Positions 1 through 6,169 of a stretch of DNA of 19,299 bases are shown here, one piece after another. The notes beneath the pieces are model-generated. The model had not been told where the DNA came from. It was given only the letters and a program-made list of their open reading frames with translations, and ran no database searches. A program made the translations under genes and the position numbers. The stretch is taken from positions 1 through 19,299 of the forward strand of contig USSF01000044.1 in the NCBI GenBank assembly GCA_900557405.1, in the 5' to 3' direction. The stretch is from an uncultured Prevotella sp. (GTDB taxonomy: Bacteria; Bacteroidota; Bacteroidia; Bacteroidales; Bacteroidaceae). Positions within the stretch are counted from its first letter, which is position 1, and each line of letters opens with the position of its first letter.

Positions 1-170
1 CGCTTTGCAAGCAAAATCCCACTAAACCCTATAGGTTGCGGATTTGAGGATTATTGCATTGTTTTTCGCTTTCTTACTCTGTCAGGAAAAACAGAAGGGA
101 CAATGACAGGCTGCAGCATTACGCACACCCGTCATTGTCCCTCCGAACGTTATTTATCCATCATTTTTCA
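1..170. other. Intergenic region downstream of the left operon
   Basis: This stretch lies 3' of the last gene of the left operon and contains its hairpin terminator, listed separately. I see no coding signal in bases 1-84. The plus-strand reading frame starting at 54 runs antisense into the neighbouring gene and has no family resemblance. Confidence 0.5.
85..142 (-). terminator. Rho-independent terminator of the sigma operon
   Basis: A perfect 12-bp inverted repeat pairs bases 96-107 (AGGGACAATGAC) with 131-142 (GTCATTGTCCCT), with a 23-base loop. On the minus strand the hairpin is followed within a few bases by a T-rich stretch (complement of the A run at 87-91). It lies about 30 bases past the stop codon of the exported-protein gene ending at 171, as expected for the end of that transcript. 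Confidence 0.75.
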
Positions 171-1340
171 TCAGTAGTCCTTCTTCGGAAAAGAGTTCAG
201 CCTGTCCATCGCCACGCCGAAGATTCCCTTGATGAACTTGTCGGGAGTGGCTTCCTGCAGCTCCTTCAGTCCCTCCACACAAAGTTGTCTCTCTGCTGTG
301 CTCATCTGCCGTCCCTTGGTCTTGCACAGGTCGAGGATGGAGTTGGCAAGTCCCGTGAGCGGGGTGTTTACGCCATGTCCCTTCACCATGCGCAGATTGT
401 TGAGATATGCCACCCGCATGTTGGCAAACTGCTGTATGGGGTCCTGGTTCTCCTTGGCTCTTGCCTTGGTCATGCTCGTCACGTTGCCATTGCCGTCGAG
501 TTGCATTGTGTTTCCCTCGCCGTCATCCATCCACATCGAACCGTCGCCGTTGATGACGAGACGCTGCTTGCCGGATGACAATATGGTTTTGTCGCCGTCG
601 AAATCTATGCCGTCGAAATCTATGCTGTCCAATACAACGGCATCGTCACTATCCTGAACCTTTCCGGCAAGGCTCTTTGCCATTTTGGTGACATTCTTCA
701 AGCTTTTCAGATTATTGAGCTTTGCCAGTTCCTTCAGGTCTTCAAGGTCGTCCTGAAGCGAAGCCAGGTCGTCCGCAGCACTCTGATGGTAGGCCTTGTC
801 GCTATTCGGCAAAAGACTCTTGTCTTGTTTCACTTTCTTCGGGTCAAGACTGTATATCTTCACCACGTATCCCTCCACGTTTTTCCCTTTGTAGTGCCAT
901 TCCAGTCCATAGACATAGCGGAAGTTGGCATCCGCCTTGCTTCTGACGAACATGAAGAGATAGTTGCGCCCCGACTTATGGTCCGGCCATCCGAGGCTCA
1001 TGCTCTTTTCGAGATTGTCGCCGAAGGTGATGAGCTTGTTGCTCTTCGATGTATCGTCGGCCTTCTTGATGAACACGTCGTAGGCATCCGGCACGTCCTG
1101 ATAGAATGCCTTCTCGAGGAAGGCGAGCTTCTTCTCCTCGCTTTTGGGCAGACGGAATTCGTATTTGGTGCAGTATGCCCCCTTCGGACTCTTGTCGTTT
1201 ATCCGCCTCCACACTCCGTATTTCCCTCCGGCATTCGTGCCGAACGTGCAGATGGCGTTGTCGATGTTCTTCTGTGCTGTGGCGGCGAGCGGCAACAGGA
1301 GTGCAACTGCCACGGCCACGATTCTTCTGATTCGTTTCAT
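171..1340 (-). CDS. Exported protein of unknown function, last gene of the sigma operon
   Basis: Unrecognised secreted or periplasmic protein of 389 residues. The reading frame opens at 1346, but a purine-rich ribosome site (GAAAGGGA) directly abuts that first ATG and sits about 6 bases before the second ATG at 1340, so I prefer the second. The N-terminus is a clear signal peptide: basic n-region MKRIRR, hydrophobic core, and cleavage after ATA before Gln, a common Bacteroidales pattern. The mature part is rich in Lys and Asp. The last third has a repeated acidic motif (IDFDG twice, encoded by a 15-bp direct repeat near 600-628) followed by Asn/Asp/Gly-rich turns, then a helical C-terminus. 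It follows the membrane-protein gene by about 35 bases and probably shares its transcript. It may be the target or effector of the regulatory pair upstream, but no catalytic motif supports a specific role. Confidence 0.8.
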   Translation of the reverse strand: MKRIRRIVAVAVALLLPLAATAQKNIDNAICTFGTNAGGKYGVWRRINDKSPKGAYCTKYEFRLPKSEEKKLAFLEKAFYQDVPDAYDVFIKKADDTSKSNKLITFGDNLEKSMSLGWPDHKSGRNYLFMFVRSKADANFRYVYGLEWHYKGKNVEGYVVKIYSLDPKKVKQDKSLLPNSDKAYHQSAADDLASLQDDLEDLKELAKLNNLKSLKNVTKMAKSLAGKVQDSDDAVVLDSIDFDGIDFDGDKTILSSGKQRLVINGDGSMWMDDGEGNTMQLDGNGNVTSMTKARAKENQDPIQQFANMRVAYLNNLRMVKGHGVNTPLTGLANSILDLCKTKGRQMSTAERQLCVEGLKELQEATPDKFIKGIFGVAMDRLNSFPKKDY

Positions 1341-1375
1341 ATCCATTCCCTTTCTTTTTTTTCTTATACCTTATA

Positions 1376-2044
1376 TTAATATGCTTCCTCCTCATCCCTT
1401 GCCGCTGCGATGTCCGCGGAATTAATCATGTTTGCAGCCTTGATGAGATTTATCATATATTGTTGTTCGAATTCCACCTTCATCAGCTCCGCCTCGGCCA
1501 GACGGCTTGCCACCATGCTTACCGAGTCGGCCAAGGTAGCCGACTGTCCTTTCGCCATGAGCACTTCGGGCGGAGCCGGCTTGTAGCGGTATTTGCGTGG
1601 CGTGCGGCGTTGTGGCTTTGCGGCGTTTCTGTTGTCCCCGCCGCTCTGCGCGGAATCCGTCTCCGTCATGATGGTGTCAGCGGTGACGGTCTGTGCTACG
1701 GTGTTTCTTGTGTCTGCGCCCATTCCGTCAGAACTTTCCGTCCCATTTCCGCCGTCGGCGAAATAATATGCTGCTGCCAGCAATACCGCCACGGATGCCG
1801 CCACGCCAATCCACCGGTGCATGAAAGCCATCCTGCCACTGCGCTTGGGGGAAGCGGCGGATTCTCCGCCTCCGAGCAGGTCTTCGTCCGTCATACCTCT
1901 GTCGAAGTAGGCGAACATCTCGCGATATGGCTTCAGTTCCTCGGGAATATCCCTCTCCGTGCGGAAATATTCGCCGAGCAACTGCTCCTCTTCAAGCGAA
2001 GTCCTGCCTTCCATGAATTTATCTATGAGTTTTCTGATGTCCAT
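1376..2044 (-). CDS. Single-pass membrane protein, putative anti-sigma factor
   Basis: A 222-residue protein with a short cytoplasmic N-terminus (about residues 1-75), one transmembrane helix (about 78-95, VAASVAVLLAAAYYFA core) and a periplasmic Ser/Thr/Asp-rich linker leading to a helical C-terminus. The N-terminal stretch, in which a 'FMEGRTSLEEEQLLGEYF' segment precedes a 'PEELKPYREMFAYF' segment, resembles the small membrane proteins encoded directly behind ECF sigma genes in Bacteroidales. These are presumed to hold the sigma factor at the membrane. I see no zinc-binding HxxxCxxC motif, so it is not a classical ZAS-type anti-sigma factor. The gene follows the sigma gene by 72 bases, a gap largely filled by an 8-bp tandem repeat, and precedes the exported-protein gene by about 30 bases. 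The anti-sigma role is inferred from position and topology. Confidence 0.75.
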   Translation of the reverse strand: MDIRKLIDKFMEGRTSLEEEQLLGEYFRTERDIPEELKPYREMFAYFDRGMTDEDLLGGGESAASPKRSGRMAFMHRWIGVAASVAVLLAAAYYFADGGNGTESSDGMGADTRNTVAQTVTADTIMTETDSAQSGGDNRNAAKPQRRTPRKYRYKPAPPEVLMAKGQSATLADSVSMVASRLAEAELMKVEFEQQYMINLIKAANMINSADIAAARDEEEAY

Positions 2045-2066
2045 AATCTTATATATATTAGTTTAC

Positions 2067-2106
2067 GAGTTGACAAGTTGACGAGTTGACAAGTTGACGA
2101 GTTGAC
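2067..2106. repeat. 8-bp tandem repeat between sigma and membrane-protein genes
   Basis: Five perfect units of (G/A)AGTTGAC occur head to tail, alternating GAGTTGAC and AAGTTGAC, so the higher-order period is 16 bp. A further half-matching unit (GTTTAC) precedes them. The array fills most of the 72-base gap between the sigma stop and the next start. A decayed array of the same unit lies at 3238-3271 on the opposite strand. Confidence 0.9.
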
Positions 2107-2116
2107 GGGGCGCCAC

Positions 2117-2610
2117 TCAGGCATCCCTCTTTCTTATTTCCTCCATCAGCTTCCGCCGCGCCCTTGCCAGCAGCGTGGGTACTGACCCTGGGCTGATGCC
2201 CACGATGGCGGCAATCTCTTCCGTCGTCTTGTGTTCCACCTGGCGCAGATGCAGCACGGCGTGCTCGCTGGATGGCAGACGGCCGATCTGCATACCGAGC
2301 CAACGGTCGTTCTCCGCACTTTCGAGCATTGCGTCGGGCTGACGGAACCTGCTGTCCGTAGGCGTCGCAGCATCCAGTCCCACCGTGCGCATCTTCCTCA
2401 ACATATCTATCGACAGATGGCGCGCTATCATCACAGCCATTGCCGTTGCCGACTTCCGCCCGTCTGTTTTTCCCTTATGGTCCATAGCTTGAGCATGGTG
2501 TCCTGCGCCACGTCCTCAGCCGAATCCGCATCAAGTCGATAGCCCCTTGCCACCGCAATGACGCGCTGGCGGATGTCTGTCGCTATTTTTTCGAATTCCT
2601 CCTGTACCAT
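2117..2610 (-). pseudogene. ECF-type RNA polymerase sigma factor, split by a frameshift
   Basis: An extracytoplasmic-function sigma factor that should direct RNA polymerase to its own regulon. From the ATG at 2610 the first frame encodes a region-2 segment (MVQEEFEKIATDIRQR..., then SAEDVAQDTMLKLW, the usual core-binding motif) and reaches a stop near 2430. The second frame, ending at 2117, encodes the linker (SATAMAVMIARHLSID) and region 4, with the helix-turn-helix KTTEEIAAIVGISPGS near its end. The two halves join smoothly at a run of five A (complement of 2467-2471). One extra A, or a -1 slip, would give a continuous 164-residue protein of normal length. The recognition helix has Pro where relatives usually have Arg (GSVPTLLARAR), which may also weaken DNA binding. 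It could be a true pseudogene, a homopolymer sequencing error, or less likely a programmed frameshift. The downstream fragment alone (2117-2485, 122 residues) lacks region 2. Confidence 0.8.
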
Positions 2611-3063
2611 ATTATATATATGTATATTCCAGTATTCCTTTCCTCTTTCTGCAATATAAACGAACGGGGGCGGGATTTATGAACAACGCGTACCGCTTTT
2701 TAACATTTGTAGGCTTTGCTCTGCCGTTTTTGTTAACGAACAAAAAAAACGCGCCGTTATTGTAGCATACCGCCTGCCGGAAGCGTTTTATCAGTAGAAT
2801 AATAAATTTTGTTATGTATTTGCCGGAGGGGGACATCTTCCCCCCTCCTCTTCCCCGAGCAGGAACAAATGAACCTTCCGCCGCACAGATGAAATTCCTT
2901 TCATCAGCAGCAGAAGGTTTCGTTTTGTCTTTATGTTGAAGTGGATTGCCGCCTTGCCCCTTGGTGCCAGGGAACCGCCGGCTTTAGTCTTTAAGGCAGC
3001 CGACAGGCACGACATAAATTCCGTCTTTCCTCTGATAGGCATAATCGCCGACAGCTGTGAGTA
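2611..3063. other. Intergenic region upstream of the sigma gene
   Basis: I find no intact gene here. The base composition is mixed. A short AT-rich hairpin (TTTTTGTT at 2727-2734 pairing with AACAAAAA at 2739-2746, 4-base loop) lies about 120 bases upstream of the sigma start. The sigma promoter must lie in this stretch, but I could not pick a -7 element convincingly: TTTATATTG near 2650 is close to, but not, TAnnTTTG. The two minus-strand open frames (2612-2836 and 2812-3099) look accidental. Confidence 0.4.
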
Positions 3064-3067
3064 CCAT
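2984..3067 (-). pseudogene. Short coding remnant or 27-residue small ORF
   Basis: A minus-strand frame from ATG at 3067 to TAA at 2984 encodes 27 residues, beginning MVLTAVGDYAYQ and ending VVPVGCLKD. The residue choice (Gly-Asp-Tyr turn, alternating hydrophobics, ending Cys-Leu-Lys-Asp) reads like the last strand of a real protein rather than random sequence. The frame opens directly out of the 23-bp tandem repeat and has a stop about 10 codons further upstream within it. It could be the C-terminal remnant of a lost gene or part of a repetitive element. I cannot name the family. The frame overlaps an out-of-frame open frame that has no such character. Confidence 0.3.
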
Positions 3068-3071
3068 TTTA

Positions 3072-3186
3072 CCCAATTTGGCCGAGAATCGTTACCCAAT
3101 TTGGCTGAGAATCGTTACCCAATTTGGCTGAGTTTTATTACCTAATTTGGCTGAGAATCATTACCCGATTTGGACGAGAATTACAG
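3072..3186. repeat. 23-bp tandem repeat, five copies
   Basis: Five head-to-tail units of 23 bp start at 3072, 3095, 3118, 3141 and 3164, with consensus CCCAATTTGGCTGAGAATCG plus TTA. Units 1 and 2 differ at one base, unit 3 diverges in its last third, and unit 5 is the most decayed. The period is not a multiple of three, so it does not encode a peptide repeat. Each unit contains the near-palindrome CCAATTTGG. There are no spacers, so it is not a CRISPR array. Confidence 0.9.
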
Positions 3187-3237
3187 GAAACAACAACCTT
3201 ATTTATATTAAGTAAGGCAGTTTTGCCGGCAAATCTC

Positions 3238-3271
3238 CTTGTCTACTTGTATCTCGTCTACTCGTCAACTT
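3238..3271. repeat. Decayed copy of the 8-bp repeat
   Basis: On the minus strand this reads AAGTTGAC, GAGTAGAC, GAGATAC (one base lost), AAGTAGAC, AAG. The units match the (G/A)AGTTGAC array at 2067-2106 with a T-to-A change in most of them. It lies just beyond the terminator of the surface-protein operon. Confidence 0.7.
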
Positions 3272-3276
3272 CTGAT

Positions 3277-3339
3277 AAAAAAAAGACTGAAGCGGGCGGA
3301 GGCTCCTTATGGAAAAAGAAGCCAGGGCCCGTTTCAGTC
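3277..3339 (-). terminator. Rho-independent terminator of the surface-protein operon
   Basis: Bases 3327-3339 and 3285-3297 form a 13-bp stem with a single mismatch (minus strand GACTGAAACGGGC pairing with GCCCGCTTCAGTC). The stem is followed on the minus strand by eight consecutive T (complement of 3277-3284). It begins 38 bases past the stop of the OmpA-family gene, the last gene of the operon. Confidence 0.88.
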
Positions 3340-3376
3340 TGTCAGTAATGTCGGCGCGGAGCCGGATCAGGATTCG

Positions 3377-4528
3377 CTATTTTGGCAGGGCGGTCACGAT
3401 GACCACTCGGTTCAGGTCATTCTCCCCGTAGGGCTGCGCATTGCTGCCAATGCCCTGGGCATCGATGCGCGAGGCGGCAATGCCGTAGCGCTTGATGAGG
3501 ATATTGCGAACGCGGTCGGTACGGCGGATGGAGAGCATCAGATTGGTCTGGTCCTTGCCCGTCTGCCTGTCGGCATATCCGTCGAGACGGATGCGCGCCG
3601 AAGGGTTCTGGCGCAGGTATTCAGCGATGTTCTCGAATGTCGTCTCCTGCTTCCCTGCCGGTGTGGCGGAGGCATAGCCGAAGCTGATGGAGGCGAGGCG
3701 GAACGGGTCCTGCTTCTTTGCCACAGGCTTCTCCACGATGCGGTCCTTGAATACAGGGCGCTCCACTATCTTCTCCACCATATACACGGTGTCTACCACA
3801 GCCGTCCGGCGGTGCTGCCGACAGCGTTTCTCCTTCCTTTCGCAAGGCTTGGAGGAGTTGAAACGGTATGTCAGTCCGAGCGTTGCCCCGAGCGTCGGCT
3901 CGTATTTGCGTCCCGTGATGCGCCCGTCGAAGTGGTCGGGCATGAGGGCCGAACCCACTTCAAGGTTCACGTCGAGGCATTTCATCACACGGTATTTCGC
4001 CATGACGGAAAAATTTGCCGTTAGCGAATTGGTGCCTGCCGTGCCGCGATAGGCGAATGTGCGGGCGTATCCCATTCCCACAGCCGGCAGCACATCGAAC
4101 CGGCCCTGGCTGCGGAAGAGCAGACGGGCGAGGCTCACCATGAAGTCGGCGTGGGCATTCACGTAGCGCAGGTAGTGACGGTAAGTACCGTCGGGGTTCA
4201 CCGTCACATTGTCTATCACCGGGTCGTGGGGACCGTATACCGAACCGTCTTTCTGCGGGTCTCTCAGATAGAGACCTTCTGCAGTGGACATGCCGTTGAG
4301 CGAATATCCGCCCACCTGGAGGCGCAGTGCATAGTAGGGACTTATCCATTTTCCGGCGCCTATGGTATACGATGGAGTGAGGCGCTTGCCGAAGTCCAGC
4401 TTGGAGGCATCGCGCGAGAATATCGTCTGCACGCCCGCGCCGGCCTCAATGAACCATCCGCTCTGTGCCGATGCCGAAAGAACAGCCATGCAGCCCAACA
4501 CCATGCTTATTATCGTTTTCTTGTTCAT
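3377..4528 (-). CDS. OmpA-family outer-membrane protein
   Basis: A 383-residue outer-membrane protein that probably anchors the envelope to peptidoglycan. Residues 1-21 form a signal peptide (MNKKTIISMVLGC..., cleavage SAQ). Residues about 22-224 alternate aromatic and polar residues as in an eight-stranded beta-barrel. A Lys/Arg/Cys-rich linker (about 225-276, with VVDTVYMVEKIVERP) leads to an OmpA_C domain (about 277-383). The domain keeps the GYAD motif, the NLMLSIRR helix, the Gly-x-Gly turn and a C-terminal NRVV strand. Its Asp (about 320) and Arg (about 335) correspond to the diaminopimelate-binding pair in characterised OmpA domains. The gene starts 18 bases after the stop of the repeat lipoprotein gene and is the last of the operon. 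Together they suggest a surface complex tethered to the cell wall; the complex itself is inferred. Confidence 0.9.
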   Translation of the reverse strand: MNKKTIISMVLGCMAVLSASAQSGWFIEAGAGVQTIFSRDASKLDFGKRLTPSYTIGAGKWISPYYALRLQVGGYSLNGMSTAEGLYLRDPQKDGSVYGPHDPVIDNVTVNPDGTYRHYLRYVNAHADFMVSLARLLFRSQGRFDVLPAVGMGYARTFAYRGTAGTNSLTANFSVMAKYRVMKCLDVNLEVGSALMPDHFDGRITGRKYEPTLGATLGLTYRFNSSKPCERKEKRCRQHRRTAVVDTVYMVEKIVERPVFKDRIVEKPVAKKQDPFRLASISFGYASATPAGKQETTFENIAEYLRQNPSARIRLDGYADRQTGKDQTNLMLSIRRTDRVRNILIKRYGIAASRIDAQGIGSNAQPYGENDLNRVVIVTALPK

Positions 4529-4546
4529 ATACAGATAGTTTTTTTC

Positions 4547-6052
4547 TTATTCAACATTGATGAAGGCTGGTATGCTTGGCTCGGCTGCCGTGCCGTAGCT
4601 GCTGCCGCCGGCAAACGTGAAGGCTGCCGTCGCCTGATAGAGATAAGAATTCCGGGTGGAATAATATTTCAGCGTTACTGCCTCTTCCATGCCCATGCTG
4701 CCGTTTATCTCCATGCGGAAGATGTATTTCCCGCCTTCGGCAAGCTCTGCCTTGGCCACTCCGCGGCATTCGTCGCCCACAAAGGCTGCCATAATGTCGC
4801 CCTCGGCCGCCTGGCGCACCAGGTTCTGCGGCAGAGCCACATACGCCTGCATCTTCAGCGGATGCTTGCCGGCTGTGACGAGGGGCACGGTGAGGGGACT
4901 CTCTGGGGATGCCTCCACCTTGCCGTCCATAAAGGCGATGCATGACGGGGCTGTGAAGACGTAGCTGTTGCGGTGGCTGTAGTAGCGGATGTCCACGGTT
5001 GCCGCCTGCGCACTGACGCCGTTTATCACCATCTTATATACGGGGCGTCCGTCCTGTTCGCCCACAAGCTCGCCCTTTCCGGCACACACATTGCCGATGA
5101 AGGCTGCGATGATGTCAGCGTCCTTGTCGGCATAGGCACTGATGGTGGCATCGAGCGTGATGTATGCCGTCATACTGCCCTGCGGCACGAAGGTGAGGAT
5201 CTGCGGATTCTCCTTCGTTCCGGCTACCGATCCGCGCTTGCCCACTGTGGAGGTCTGCTCGGAGAGGAACACCTGCTTCCTGGCGGCGCTGTAATACCTG
5301 TATGTTATCTCCTCACCTTCCTGGCGACCCAGGATGTCGAACCAGCAGAGCATGTCGGCCTCGCTCTCCACGTGCTTTATGCCGCGACATTCGTCGCCGA
5401 CGAACGCCTGCAGTTCATCGCCGGCCGCCACGTTGAACGGCAGTTTCTCCTTGTCCACCCTGACCCATGCCTTTGTTGTTACGGGGAATGGACCCGACTG
5501 TTCGAAATCTGGGAGCTGCGGAGCTTCGGCAGTGCCGTAGATCTTGTCCACCTCATACTTCAGTCCGTCTGCCGGCGAGGTGTAAACCCTGTTTGCGGCA
5601 GCGCTGTAGTAGCGGAACTCCACGTTTGCGTCCTCGCTCGACGGCGCCTTGATGTGGATGAAGAAGAGGCGCACTCCGTCGTTCATCACCTTCTGTGCCA
5701 CGCCCCTGCACTCGCCTCCGATGAAGGCTGCCATCATGTCGCCGTCGGCGGCAAGGGTTTCGAGCACCGGCGAGAGGCGCACCACGGCGGTCATGCTCGT
5801 GGGATAGACGCTCTTGTCGGGGTCGGTCCATTGCGGAATCTGGGAGATGCCGCTGAAATCGGCCTTCCAAAGCGGGGCCGAGGCGGGGGTTGCATCTGCC
5901 ACCTGCCATGTGGGGACTGCGCTGACGAAGTCTTCTGCCACCGCGCTCCATTGCGGCGCGGGATGCTGCGGATAGGTTTTGTCGCCCTCTTCGGTGCATT
6001 GTGCCATGAGAAGGCACGATGCGGCAATGAGTGAATACTTTATATATTTCAT
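4547..6052 (-). CDS. Lipoprotein with four tandem 'AFxGxECRG' modules
   Basis: A 501-residue predicted lipoprotein: the signal peptide ends in the lipobox LMAQC with the lipidated Cys at residue 19, followed by acidic residues, which favours surface display in Bacteroidota. After a Pro-rich spacer come four copies of a roughly 98-residue beta-rich module, at about 86-183, 190-289, 293-392 and 399-498. Each runs: MTA-type strand, a 'GD-x-(M/L)-x-AF(I/V)G-(D/G)ECRG' loop, a strand with hydrophobic alternation, a 'YYS' strand, and an 'AEPxxPxF' end. The third copy has NVCAG in place of ECRG. I do not know a named domain for this module. Two further copies occur in the C-terminal part of the giant protein encoded just upstream. 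The gene lies 117 bases after the giant gene and 18 bases before the OmpA-family gene. A partner or co-receptor role for the giant protein is inferred. Confidence 0.85.
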   Translation of the reverse strand: MKYIKYSLIAASCLLMAQCTEEGDKTYPQHPAPQWSAVAEDFVSAVPTWQVADATPASAPLWKADFSGISQIPQWTDPDKSVYPTSMTAVVRLSPVLETLAADGDMMAAFIGGECRGVAQKVMNDGVRLFFIHIKAPSSEDANVEFRYYSAAANRVYTSPADGLKYEVDKIYGTAEAPQLPDFEQSGPFPVTTKAWVRVDKEKLPFNVAAGDELQAFVGDECRGIKHVESEADMLCWFDILGRQEGEEITYRYYSAARKQVFLSEQTSTVGKRGSVAGTKENPQILTFVPQGSMTAYITLDATISAYADKDADIIAAFIGNVCAGKGELVGEQDGRPVYKMVINGVSAQAATVDIRYYSHRNSYVFTAPSCIAFMDGKVEASPESPLTVPLVTAGKHPLKMQAYVALPQNLVRQAAEGDIMAAFVGDECRGVAKAELAEGGKYIFRMEINGSMGMEEAVTLKYYSTRNSYLYQATAAFTFAGGSSYGTAAEPSIPAFINVE

Positions 6053-6169
6053 GTTTTTCTGTTTTTACCATTCTCCGGCATTGCATCACGGCGTGGGATG
6101 CGGGCTTCCGCCTGTGGGGACCGACCGCCCCGCGCCATGATGTCCTGCTTTGGAATGAGAGAATTATTA

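Noticed and set aside
2727..2746. AT-rich hairpin as a terminator
   Set aside because: The stem is only T:A-rich with no GC core, and no gene ends nearby on either strand.
2612..3099. Two minus-strand frames (74 and 95 residues) upstream of the sigma gene
   Set aside because: No recognisable features; one overlaps the 27-codon frame that looks more protein-like, and neither has a plausible start context.
3072..3186. Possible CRISPR array
   Set aside because: Units are directly abutting with no spacers, and no cas gene is present.
4973..6034. Long plus-strand open frame (353 residues) opposite the lipoprotein gene, and similar long plus-strand frames opposite the giant gene
   Set aside because: They are antisense shadows in a GC-rich coding region; they show no signal peptide, domain or ribosome site, and the minus-strand products have clear domains.
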